Positions 30,070 to 41,775 of a DNA stretch of 64,000 nucleotides are shown here, one piece after another; position 1 is the stretch's first letter; each line of letters begins with the position of its first letter. Under the pieces are notes generated by a model. The model was given only the letters and a program-made list of their open reading frames with translations, was not told the origin of the DNA and did no database searches. The stretch covers positions 131,890,001 to 131,954,000 of the forward strand of contig NC_092341.1 of NCBI RefSeq assembly GCF_046630445.1. The letters run 5' to 3'. Origin of the DNA: Rutidosis leptorrhynchoides (taxonomy: Eukaryota; Streptophyta; Magnoliopsida; Asterales; Asteraceae). The position numbers were made by a program, and so were the translations under genes.

Positions 30070-31020
30070 TGAAGCGACCCGTCCTAATCCATCTGGACGA
30101 AGTCCATACCGATTATAAACGATTCACAACAGTTGATTACATCGCGAGGTATTGACCTCTATATGATACATTTTACAAACATTGCATTCGTTTTTAAAAT
30201 ACAAACTTCCTTTACATTGAAAGTTGACAGGCATGCATGCTATCTCATAATATATCCAAACTATAAACGACTTAATAATATTCTTGATGAACTCAACGAC
30301 TCGAATGCAACGTCTTTTGAAATATGTCATGAATGACTCCAAGTAATATCTCTAAAATTAGCAAATGCACAGCGGAAGATTTCTTTAATACCTGAGAATA
30401 AACATGCTTTAAAGTGTCAACCAAAAGGTTGGTGAGTTCATTAGTTTAACATAAATAATCATTTCCATCATTTTAATAGACCACAAGATTTTCATTTTCA
30501 GTTCTCATAAATATACGTCCCATGCATAGAGACAAAAATAATCATTCCTATGGTGAACACCTGGTAACCGACATTAACAAGATGCATATAAGAATATCCC
30601 CTATCATTCCGGGAAATCCTTCGGACATGATAAAACAACATCGAAGTACTAAAGCATCTGGTACTTTGGATGGGGTTCGTTAGGCCAAATAGATCTATCT
30701 TTAGGATTCGCGTCAATTAATAGACTGGTTTACTAATTCTTAGGCTACCAAGCAAAAGGGGCATATTCAGCTTCGATCATTCAACCATATAATGTAGTTT
30801 CGATTACTTGTGTCTATTTCGTAAAACATTTATAAAAGCGCATGTATTCTCAGTCCCAAAAATATATATTGCAAAAGCATTTAAAAAGGGAGTAATGAAA
30901 CTCACCTAATGTATTTTGTAGTAAAAATACATATGACTATATTGAACAATGCAGGGTTGGCCTCGGATTCACGAACCTATATCATTTATATATTTATTAA
31001 TACATGTAATCGTAATTGAA

Positions 31021-31097
<77 letters not shown>

Positions 31098-32908
31098 TTA
31101 TTGGTTACACCATTTTTATGTTAATAATATATATTTTTAATTTGTATATACATTCAAAATAGTTATTATTTTATAGTTATATTAATATATATGTATATTT
31201 GCTTAGAGTTTTATATTATAAATACCTAAATTGTTATATATGAATATTTCTAAAATAATTTGTTAATATAGTTAATATATACTTATAATCTTAACAACGT
31301 CGTTAAAACTTTTATTTTCATAGTTATAATTATTTTGAATAATAAAACTTACATTAATCTAGTTAATATTAATAACAATGATATTAATATTAATAATAAT
31401 AATACATAATGATAATACTAATAGTTATAGCATGATACCAATACTAATCTTTATAAACCGTTAATAATTTGTATTATTTTCATAATGACAATACTAATAA
31501 TAATTATAATCATAATAATGTTAATAATACTAACAATATATCAATAATAATAATAATAATCCTAAATATTTATACTTTGTTAGTAATAATAATATTAATA
31601 ACAATTTACTTACCATAATCATAATAATAATAATAATAAGTGTTAATTAATAATACTAATAATTATTATAATTCTAATACTTAATGTTAATAATAATAAT
31701 AATAATAACAATAATAATAATAATCATAATAATGACAATATAATTATAGTTATAATAATAACAATAATAAAAATTAATATTAATATTAATAATAATAATT
31801 TAATGAAGAAACTACCTCAAAAACGATTTTCTAAAAAAAAGTTGCCCCAGACCGGGATCGAACCCAAGACCTCATGTTCCCCTTACACACCCCTCAACCG
31901 CCTGAGCTGTTCTGTCTTTCTGAAATTAAGCCTTTTTAATTATTTATAACCTATTTTAAATCTATCCCCTAATTCACCTTCTTCTTCCTCAAGAACTTGA
32001 AATCGAACAAGTTTTAAATCACTCTATCATCATGCTAAAACATTGTTTTAACATTGGTAATTGAAATAGAAACGTTTGATTATGAAAACATTTGAATTGT
32101 TAATACAGAAAGAAAATTAAAATCTTTAACAGACTCGTTTTTGAAGTTTATGAACTCAAATCGCGTTTCGCTAATCTAGGCTGTTTTAGCTAATAATTTT
32201 AACATGAAAGGAGTTGTAAACGACTCATAGAAACTATCTGGATCTTTAATTTAGCTTGAAACATAACAATTAGCTCGAATTTGTTTGAAGAACAATGTTT
32301 GACTTTTTCAAATCGAAGCTTTGACTCTAAAATTTGAACTTGATAAATGAAATTGAACCTTGCAACTTTTCAGATAGTTTAAGCAAATGATTTACAACAA
32401 TCCTGCATTCCTACTTTTTGAAATTCGTTAAATAATCGAGCTTTTTGAAAAATGAAACCAAGAACAGGGCAGAACCTGTGTTTCTTTGACTTCTTTGTTT
32501 TAATTTGAATACTTTGAATGCTGTAAATGGTAATTGAAGTTGTTAGTTGATAATGTGACTCGTTTTTCTCTCATTTACACTGAATGTGATTGTATTTTAG
32601 CATCTTAAATCGACAGGAAATTACATTAGGTACAGAAATAAATAAAAAAATAAAATAAAAATGGGAATTGATTGATAACTAATTTGTACGATCTGAGAGT
32701 GATGTTTAACAATTGAAGAGACAGAAACAAATCGTTGTGATATATAGGATAACGATGTGAAACGGATTTTGGGCTCATTCAGATATATAAATACTATATA
32801 TTTTAATTACTTGATATTTATTATTAATAATAATACATATAAATATTAATTATAATTATCTTTATAATATAAATACTATTTTTTACTATATATCAGCATG
32901 TAATGGTC

Positions 32909-32943
<35 letters not shown>

Positions 32944-33503
32944 ATCTTTAATTATACCTTTATTTGTATATCCTTTTATTTACATTATTTGTATTTATAG
33001 ATTATAATTAGTCTTATTATTAATAATATAATATTAATACTAATATTATTACTAATGATAATGATAATAATTACTATAAAAGGTATAACAATAATATTAT
33101 CAATAACAATAATACTGATTATAATAATACTAATATTAATAATAATAATAATAATATTAATAATAATAATAATACTGTATCAAATTATATATATCCAATT
33201 TGTATCTTTAGATTATATATTTAAATAATATTAATAACACTAGTATTGATGTTAATATTGAAAATAATAACAATATTATTATAACAACTATATTAATAAT
33301 CAAGATAATACTAATAATAAGAATGATAACGATATTAATGATATTTAATAATTATAAAATGGTAATAATAATAATAATAAATAATAATTTAAATTTAAAT
33401 TATAATTAGATCATAATTTTAATTATTCTTATAATAATACTTATATTTTTAACTCTTGTTTTGATAATCATACCTTATAATTATTAGAATTTTTATTTAT
33501 TAT

Positions 33504-33571
<68 letters not shown>

Positions 33572-33860
33572 GATTACTAATGTTAATAAAAATATAGAAA
33601 GTAACTATAACAATTGAATTTAATTATATTTTTAACTAGTAATCGAACTTAATATTACATTTTATTAATTATGACATATATATAATAACATATATATAAC
33701 ATTTAATATTTATATATATTACCATATACATATAACATTAACTATGTATAGAAATCATATAGGTTTACATATAGATTTATTTTAATCACAACTTTATTAT
33801 TTTATATATTACTTTACATATTCATTTCAAATGATTAAATTGTTTTCTATTATTTCAATT

Positions 33861-33921
<61 letters not shown>

Positions 33922-34093
33922 AATTTATGAACACACAATTGTTCGTGAATCGCCGGGAATAGTCAAAGGTCAAATGCATTCATGAAAAATTGTTCAAACA
34001 TTTTGAGACTTGATTTAATAAACTTTGCTTATCGTGTCAGAATCATAATAAGGTTTAAGTTTAAATTTGGTCAGAAATTCCCGGGTCGTCACA
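30070..34093 (-). repeat. 5' LTR (4024 bp) of the LARD-like element
   Basis: Same termini and order as 21722-25919. Substitutions are few, for example CCCGAGACCTCACG versus CCCAAGACCTCATG at the tRNA-like site, both CG-to-CA/TG transitions. Microsatellites are shorter: (TA)n at 32911-32941 is about half of its partner, and the array near 31545-31560 is much reduced. Confidence 0.9.
31841..31914 (-). other. tRNA-like sequence in the 5' LTR
   Basis: Duplicate of the copy at 23562-23635. The B box (31864-31854) and the adjacent eight-T run (31840-31833) are unchanged; two CG sites nearby have decayed to CA/TG. Confidence 0.55.
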
Positions 34094-36377
34094 AGTATGA
34101 AACATGCAGTTATTGAGTCTCAAGCATATCATTTGGCAGGAGTAGAAGATTATGTATGTAGAGATTGAGAAACTTGTGTCATTTAAATTTGTAATCATTT
34201 AGGCTACCAAACTCCTCAAAAAAATTGTTATTAAGGGCCTGTTTACTAACAACTTATTGGACTTATTGGGCCAATTGTCTTATTCGGTCACCACACAAGC
34301 ATGTTTACTTAGAGCTTAATATTAATCAAGTGATGTCCCAATTGTTGTCTCGGTCACCCACAAAACAGGTGTAATCCCCATTCTGCCGTATTTTTGTCAA
34401 AAGTGCCCCCCTTTCCTCTACAAAACTATCATATCTGAAAATAAATGAAAATCAATATTACGAAACCTTTTCTCTCGTATCACCTCAATCCTCGGACATG
34501 AAAACGCATCTTGATTAGTATAGCATCGGACGAAATTCGAAAGAAGATATTGAAGATTAATTTTGAAAAATCAATTCGTTAATAATGAAGTTCACGTCAA
34601 TCCTTATGCCTCGTGTTGTTGTCGTTCCAATTGTATTTAACAAGACGAGTTTTCAGATTAGATCTTGGATTCCCAAGATTTGTTTGCTGCCGTTCCAATT
34701 TCAATTAGCAAGATCTGTTTGTTGTCGTTCCAACTACCACTTTTATAAGAAGCACAAACGGTTTTTCAATTAGATATTAGTTTGGGGTTTTTTTCATTGT
34801 ATTTTTGAGTATTTGTTATTATAATGTATGTATTTTTGAAGAATATCTTTGGAGTATATGCACATCTTTTAATTATCGGATTAGATAGATGTGGAGATTT
34901 CTTTGGATTATCTATATGTATTTTTGTGGTTTTCATTATGTAAAAAACAAGTATTGTATCAAGGTTAAAATAGACATTTTTGTTATTAATACTTTTCATT
35001 AATCATAAAAAGAAACAACATTCATTTATTCATAACTTAACCCATTTTCCATTTTATATTCATACGGAGAATTATAAAAAGAAACAACATTCATTTATTC
35101 ATAACTTAACCTATTTTCCATTTTATATTCATATTGCCATCTATTTCCATTTTATATTCATATTGCCATCTATATTCATATTGTCATCTACATCTTTTCA
35201 TTTTGTTTGCTGTAGAAAAAAATTAGAAGAGAGAAACATGGTATGTAACCATGTATCCGATTTGATTTTGATATTACAATTACCTCTCAATTTCACCTAT
35301 AGTTTGAATGGTAACTTCAAATATACACTCAATATTTAAACCCTTACATTTTGACCTTTTACTCATATTGATTACACTGATGTACTTAGTTTGAATTTTT
35401 TTTTTTTGTTCAATGTACAAGTCATTTTATTACATTATTTATTTCTCTCCATATTTATCATATGTTTCATTTGTAAACGATTGTTAATTCGTATGCATTT
35501 TTTTTACATCTCAAACATGTTTTATATTCTTTTATTGAAAGAACTTGCGAAGTCATCCATTTAAACACTTCAATCATCCATTTAAACGTGAATTTTTTGA
35601 AAAATAGAGTTTAACGAGTTGAATTGAAATCATCCATTTAAACACTCCAATCAACATATATGTACTATAAAGCCTCCTTGAATTGTGAACCTTAGTTTTC
35701 ATTACTTTCATGGGCTGGCGGCCTGCCGCTAATTTCGTGGAATAAAAAAGGCCCATCGATTATGGTAATGTGATGAAAGAAGAAACTAATCTTTCTAAAG
35801 ATCTAGACAATTTGAAGAAAACTATATCTGTTTCTTTAGCCGGACAACAATTTGTCAATAAAGGTGATGAGTGTGCTATTACAAACTTTGCAATTCAGAT
35901 GTCAACTTTAACTGAGAAATTTACAATATTTACCGACTTGCTGGCAAAGGTAAAGCAAAAAACTAAATTTATATCAATGACATCAAACAATGCAATGAAA
36001 TACTAAATTTGGAAATTCTGTTATGTTTCTTGTGTAGGCGTATCAAGTGCGTCACAGGAGTTTAACAGATTCGCTGAAGATATTGAAAGAAAAACAACAA
36101 GTTGCTTTAGTTTTCACACTAAATGACTACTTTAAACGTTTTCTTACATTGAGTGATATGTGAAAAAGTCGTCACATGGGAATATAGTTTAACAATATTG
36201 CAATTCTATTATTAATCTTATTTTCAATCTATGGATTTCTATTATTCACCTATTTACATGTCAGGTTTTATTGGCATACATTAGTTCTCACATATATTGT
36301 TTAATATACGTACATTGCGATCAACTATTAAAGGACTTGAACCATAATTTTTATGTTTGAATAGTTCATTGCCTAAA
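34094..36377 (+). other. Right arm of the Helitron
   Basis: This continues the Helitron after the LARD-like insertion. An open piece at 35770-36005 (FAIQMSTLTEKFTIFTDLLAKV) ends at a GT donor, and a second piece near 36038-36125 follows GTGTAG (AYQVRHRSLTDSLKILKEKQ); both look like exons of one coiled gene fragment that I do not recognise. GGGCCTGTTTACTAACAAC near 34236 looks like a MITE end, but no partner end was found. Nothing else coding is supported. Confidence 0.4.
35004..35135. repeat. Tandem duplication, ~69-bp unit
   Basis: AAAAAGAAACAACATTCATT and the following ~45 bp occur twice, starting near 35006 and 35075. Shorter repeats of CCATTTTATATTCATATTG follow to about 35190. Confidence 0.8.
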
Positions 36378-36404
36378 CCCGCGAATTCGCGGGTCTTAAG
36401 TTAG
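36378..36404 (+). other. Helitron 3' hairpin and terminus
   Basis: The 16-bp perfect palindrome CCCGCGAATTCGCGGG is followed by TCTTAAG and TTAG, then T. Hairpin-to-end distance (11 bases) is typical for Helitrons. The first base of the terminal tetramer is T instead of C, which could have disabled further rolling-circle movement. Confidence 0.65.
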
Positions 36405-36554
36405 TTTATTATATATTTTTAACGGTTAATTTGATTAATGGTGTAAGTTGCCTTAAAAAAAAATATTACTAGGTAAGTATAATAAATTACAAAACAAACG
36501 GTTTTAGGGCTTTTTGTTTAGAGAACCCGTCCATAATAATAGTAAAACCCAATC

Positions 36555-36610
36555 GGCCCAGGCCCAGTTATCTATACACACACATCTTGTTCAACTAGAT
36601 AAAACCCTAG
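36555..36610 (+). promoter_or_regulatory. RPS9 promoter: two site II motifs and a telo-box
   Basis: GGCCCA occurs twice back to back (36555-36560 and 36561-36566), the reverse of the site II motif TGGGCC. AAACCCTAG (36602-36610) is a telo-box. This pairing is characteristic of plant ribosomal protein genes, where it drives expression in dividing cells. A short leader follows to a 5'-UTR intron donor (AAG|GTATCAAC, GT at 36669); the likely acceptor is TTAGCAG ending at 37531. Confidence 0.85.
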
Positions 36611-36998
36611 CTGTATTTCATCCTTTCACCTCATTGTTGCTGCTGCGATTCATTTCGGCCGTTATAAGGTATCAACTTTTTACTTTCTTTCGATCACACA
36701 TCTTTATCTAAATCTATCTATTGTACGGTGTATATATTAATAATAGTATTATATTATTATATATTTACAAGCGTTATATAAACTGAGAATTACAAATTTC
36801 CATTGCTATCGATTAATTCTTTGTTGTTGTAATAATTCATCTACCGTAAGCATCAAATCTGTATATTTATGTTATTTATTGATGGCGTGATTTTCTGTTT
36901 ACTTCTAATTTAAATTTTTTTTTTAGTTCGTATATGAAACTATAATTGTTTTTTGAATTAAATAAATAAATTAGCTAGATGTATGTTGCAGTATGATC

Positions 36999-37419
36999 CA
37001 GTGGCGGATCCAGGATTATTTTCCTACGGGGGCAAAAATTTACTAAAATTATTTGAATTTTAAAAATCATATAAAACAACGTTATAAAAACATATTATTA
37101 TAACGCCTTTGCATTCTAGCAATAAATTGTTCGTATAGGAACTCACAGGACATAGCTCCTAAGTTTCTCAAAGAGAGAACTTATAAATGCTATCAAAAAG
37201 TAATAATAACAGGTGCAAGACTCGAACCTCCAACCAGTTTGTTATTAGCGGCTTACATCAACCAGCTAATCCAAGGACACTTTGTTATACATTTCTTCTA
37301 TATATTATATAACCTGATAGTTACGCACAGTTTTATCGCATTTACATAAAAAATTATTAAAATATTTTCGATCGCTGGGGGCGGATGACCCCGGTTGCAC
37401 CATGCTGGATCCGCCCGTG
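36999..37419. mobile_element. hAT-type MITE in the RPS9 5'-UTR intron
   Basis: A 421-bp element bounded by 15-bp terminal inverted repeats, CAGTGGCGGATCCAG on the left and CACGGGCGGATCCAG read inward from the right. It is flanked by a perfect 8-bp duplication GTATGATC (36991-36998 and 37420-37427). TIRs beginning CA.G and 8-bp duplications define hAT. It has no coding capacity. On its minus strand it holds a tRNA-like A box/B box pair (37269-37256 and 37228-37218) with a downstream T-run. Confidence 0.92.
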
Positions 37420-37571
37420 GTATGATCAATAGTAGTGGTGGTTACTTTGAATTTGTTATTTAGATTAGGCGTATATTGTGTTATTAATAAATAGTAATAA
37501 ATAAGTATATTTGTTAATTGTTAATTAGCAGGAAAAGCAGCAACTTATTAGTCCATTGACGGCAGGCAACA

Positions 37572-39641
37572 ATGGTGCATGTTTCATTTTATCGCAACTG
37601 TAAGTCTTTAATTGCGTTATTTTATAGTACTATGCATAATTGATTTGCCTAGCTGTAGACTTATTTTTTTTATTTAACCTATGCATTTCTGTAGGTAAGT
37701 TAATCTGGTTATGTGTATTACAGTTAAGCCAGTAGATTTTCATACTAATTGTTTAAACAACTGGTGTAAAGGGTTTGTGATCTTTCTATTTGAGTGTTAT
37801 TAACTTGTTGGCAAGTAGGTTTTTAGATAATTGAACTTGATGCTTTTCTAATGCACTTAATTGTTTTAGTTGAAATTATAATATGTTTTGATTTATGGCG
37901 ACTTTGATAACCTTACAATTGTATGTATATGTATGGTAACCTGATAGTGTTGAGAATTTGTCTATGTGATGTTCATTCCATTTTTTAAAATGTTGTTCGA
38001 AAGACTATTTTTTTTCAGACCCTTGCTTATTTAATACTGTATATTTTTTTAAAAGAATTAAGTCCAAGTTTTTCAATAGATTTGAAAACGGGTTTCACTA
38101 AAAGTTAACGAACATTTACTTAGTTGTATGGTGTTCTGTGGATCTGTTCAAACAAAGCTTCAACAGATTAATATCAGAGTAAATTTCTGATTATATAGAT
38201 CCTAACACAATTTGACATCTCCATCATCTAATTTTAGAAGTAATTCATGATGATTATGTTATAAGTAATGCGATATTATATTATGGAGTAATCATATATA
38301 CTTTGAAGTTGTTTTATTATATCACACCATTGAAACAAATTAGATTATAACAAGGTTTTATATTTTTCAGATGGAAAAACGTTTAAGAAGCCCCGACGTC
38401 CATACGAGAAGGAACGTTTAGATGCTGAGCTAAAGCTTGTTGGAGAATATGGCCTACGATGCAAAAGGGAACTCTGGAGGGTGCAATATGCGTTGAGCCG
38501 CATTCGTAATGCTGCTAGAATGCTTTTGACTCTCGAAGAGAAGGACCCACGTAGGATTTTTGAGGGTGAAGCACTTATGAGGAGGATGAACAGGTATGGG
38601 CTACTTGATGAGAGCCAGAACAAGCTTGATTACGTTCTTGCCCTCACTGTTGAGAACTTTCTAGAACGCCGTTTACAGACTCTTGTTTTTAAGACTGGTA
38701 TGGCCAAGTCCATTCATCATGCTAGAGTCCTCATCAAGCAGAGGCACATCAGGTATTATTATTATTTTTAAATAGGATCATTTCAATTGTTTTTTCTTTA
38801 ATTTATATTACTAATAGTAATTAGTAATAGTAATGGTAATATTAGTATTGTTAGTATATGTATTTTAAAAGTGGCAAATTTTTTTCTACTGTACAACACA
38901 TGTTATTATATTACGGGTTCCTTTTTATAAAAATACCTCGTTTGATTTGGGAGGTAACACATAAAATGGACCATTTGGGTAAAAGAGTTGAATAAACTGG
39001 AGATTTGTATGTTGATTTGGGTTGGGTTGACCTGCTAATGTTCATTTGGCTGTTTTTATTAACAAGTTTTGTTTTTTGTTTTTTTTTATTGATAATATAG
39101 AATTGTTAAATTATGATTACATAAACTATTTAACTGTCGCAATGGCATTATTATTAGCGAGAGATGATAAAAGAAATAGTAGAGCAGATCAATCTTGACT
39201 GGACTTTGATCTCTTATTAAACTACTTCATTTTTCTGCATCTGGTTTATCCCTTTAGTAATAATAGAATTTAATCTTAATATTGCTACTGTTACTTTTTT
39301 TTTAAACTATAGCTATATCAGTTATTAATTTTTATTAACATTGGTTTTCGTTTTTACAACCTGATTTATATTTATTGTTTTTCAATCAACTTCTGATTTC
39401 TTACACAAAATTCAAATATTTGCATGTGTTACTTGATTTTGGTTGTGTTTATAGGGTTGGAAGGCAAGTGGTGAACGTTCCATCGTTCATGGTTAGAGTT
39501 GACTCGCAGAAGCATATTGACTTCTCACTAACAAGTCCATTCGGAGGTGGTCGACCTGGCAGAGTTAAGCGAAAGAACCAGAAGGCTGCTGCTAAGAAGG
39601 CTGCCGGTGGTGGTGATGCTGAAGATGACGAAGAAGAATGA
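37572..39641 (+). CDS. RPS9: 40S ribosomal protein S9 (uS4), three coding exons
   Basis: Coding exons are 37572-37599, 38371-38752 and 39455-39641 (597 bp, 198 residues). Splice sites are AACT|GTAAGT ... TTTCAG|ATGG and CATCAG|GTATTA ... TATAG|GGTTGG, and all phases join cleanly. The protein starts MVHVSFYRN, continues with [20 protein letters not shown], contains the S4-type RNA-binding region (ETRR-like [30 protein letters not shown] then [14 protein letters not shown] in exon 3), and ends in a basic stretch and an acidic tail ([11 protein letters not shown]). It is a core component of the small ribosomal subunit, needed for 18S rRNA processing and decoding fidelity. Length and sequence agree with plant RPS9 throughout and no lesion is seen. 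Site II and telo-box motifs and a long 5'-UTR intron fit its class. It is the only intact host gene in the window. Confidence 0.97.
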
Positions 39642-40137
39642 GCTTTCAGTCCCCATCTTATTATATGAAAGGTTTCGTTTAAAATAGCGGATGTTTTAAT
39701 TTCTCATCTATTTCAGAACCTTTATTGTAGGAATTATATTTTGGATTCTTGTTTCTGGTGTTAAGAGTTGGATAATTGTCTGCGTTAATGTCTTTTAAGT
39801 GGTAACTTTACATTTTGGATAATTGTTTCTCGTTATTTGTTTTTGAGATCTTTGAACTTTACCTTATATAATGTACTTCAATCAGGCCTTCTCGTTATGT
39901 TCTACTCACTTAAATATCATGTCTTAGATTAGTTAAGCAACAAAATTGTACCTATACATTACGTTAATTGTGCTTATTTTTTAATTTATTGTTAGATCTT
40001 GATCTTTATAAACCATGCTGACTTGTCAATCATCGATCAATGCCACGTCAATTTCTCACTTCAGAGACAATTAGAATTAAATTATCCGTCATTTATGACT
40101 TGGAATTCATGGAAAAACTTCCCCTATTCATCTAAAC
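39642..40137 (+). other. RPS9 3' flank
   Basis: T-rich 3' UTR and flanking DNA without a clear second gene. An open stretch from about 39999 that runs across the hAT border is a chance frame. The last 8 bases (ATCTAAAC) are the hAT target duplication. Confidence 0.6.
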
Positions 40138-40299
40138 TAGAGGTGCACATAAAATCCGATCCAAGCCTTCCTCAAAAAGGGTTTTTTGAACCCGACGTCG
40201 TTTTAGAGCAGAATTTAAGGTTATCTGTTTTGCTAATTAATAAAACGCCTATTTGCAAAGAAAAGGTACTCCTTTGGTTGAAAAACAGGAATATCCTTA

Positions 40300-40654
40300 G
40301 ACCACAGATATTGGTGATCGTGACGTGGAGTGGCTGAGATACACTTTTTGGGAAAAAATTGTGACTGAGTCATGACATTTTGAGGGGGAGTTGTAATGGG
40401 GGGCTTTTGTAGGGGCGTTTGTGGGTGATGTGGTAAAATTTTATTGGTATTTGAATGATAAAATATTAAAAAGGTGGAGAGAGAAATAACATTAACCAAT
40501 CAGTAATTGACACCTCATGGTCGTTCTCTCTCTCTTGGGGCGCATTTGCTTGACAAACGCCCAACTACAAACGCCCCATTACAGGCGTTTGTGGGGCGTT
40601 TCTCGTGACATGTATGCGGCATAGGGGGCCACAAACGCCCCATTATCCGTGGTC
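40300..40654. mobile_element. Tourist-like (PIF/Harbinger) MITE
   Basis: A 355-bp element flanked by TTA (40297-40299 and 40655-40657). Ends are GACCACAGATATTGG and, read inward from the right, GACCACGGATAATGG. It is rich in GGGGCGTTTGT and its complement, so the subterminal regions fold back. It is non-coding and interrupts the LINE-like sequence. Confidence 0.75.
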
Positions 40655-40808
40655 TTATAAACTCCGTTAGTTTATGGGGCGTTTATGGCTGTGTCATTCA
40701 ATGTAAAAATTCAGGCAGTTATTCAAGAGCTATGCAGGGTCCTGCTCTAAGTGGCGACGAATTTCTAGCTGTTCAATCCATGGAAGATAGAAAGGGGGTT
40801 TTTCCAAA

Positions 40809-41775
40809 TTCACTTGGTTAAAAATTCAAGGATTGCCTTATGAGTGTGGCATGGTCGCTAACATAATTGCCATTGCAAATAGGTTCAGTACCATGTTATG
40901 CGTTGATAATACGACCCACAAGAAATCCCAATCTTGTTACTCCTATGTTTTCACGGAATGCACCGATTCAGGCGATATTCATGAATATCAAATGACTAAA
41001 TTTGCTAACGCAAAATCTTATCGAGTGTGGGTCGAAGAAGATAAATCCCATCCGGTAAACGAGTCTTTGTTTTCTGATTTTGATGTGGAAGGGTACAATT
41101 TTGAGGTGGCGAATTTATCTTCTGCTAGTGGTGATTCTGTTTATTCGCCGGAGTTTGAATTTCCGATTCAAACCTGCACTGTTACACCACCGGTGGATAT
41201 TAATTCAAATTTTGAAAAGGTCTGTACGGATAAAAGGTATTTTTGGGGGGGGGGGGGGGACTGACTTTCTACCTGCTTCAATTAATGAAGAGGAGTTTGT
41301 TTATGATATGTATTCCAATGGAGGACCAATCTTCAACACTTTTCAAAAGGGTCCAAATGTTACTAACTCTCCTAAAGGTGACAATTTGGTGATTAACTCT
41401 GCTAACAAAGTACAAAAAGAGTTTGTTCCTAGTGATATAGTTTGTCCTCTTTCCTTCGGAGCTACTCCACCACTTGAACCTATCGAACCCTCTGTTAACA
41501 CTATGGATAATTCCAATCCAATAATTCTAGCAAACTCTCCCGTCAAGAAACCCACCTCTTGCACCCTCTGTCCTACTGAAGAAGATAGGTTACCTTGTTC
41601 CGATTTCAAAAATAATTTTTTAAAGTTTAAAGAGTTGGAGGCTCAAGAATCGAACCCGAAATTACAGTATGCTAAATCAAACCTTTCTAAGCGTGCTAAA
41701 CAGAAATTATTTATGACCAAATCGGGTAATCTCGATAAGCAAAACTTGTTAACCATAAACAACCAAAACCAATAG
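40809..41775 (+). pseudogene. LINE ORF1-like fragment
   Basis: The first open part includes TWLKIQGLPYECGMVANI and SYRVWVEEDKSHPVN, which resemble the DUF4283-type N-terminal part of plant LINE ORF1 proteins (nucleic-acid-binding chaperone). A run of 15 G (41245-41259) then changes frame, and the second part (VYDMYSNGGPIFN to NLLTINNQNQ) is Ser/Asn/Lys-rich and ends at 41775. No CCHC knuckle is seen. The family assignment is tentative. If the G-run length is a sequencing artefact, the two parts would be one reading frame. Confidence 0.45.

Noticed and set aside
37572-39641. Minus-strand ORF at 38345-38623 and plus ORF at 38481-38771 as separate genes
   Set aside because: They are shadows or sub-frames of RPS9 exon 2.
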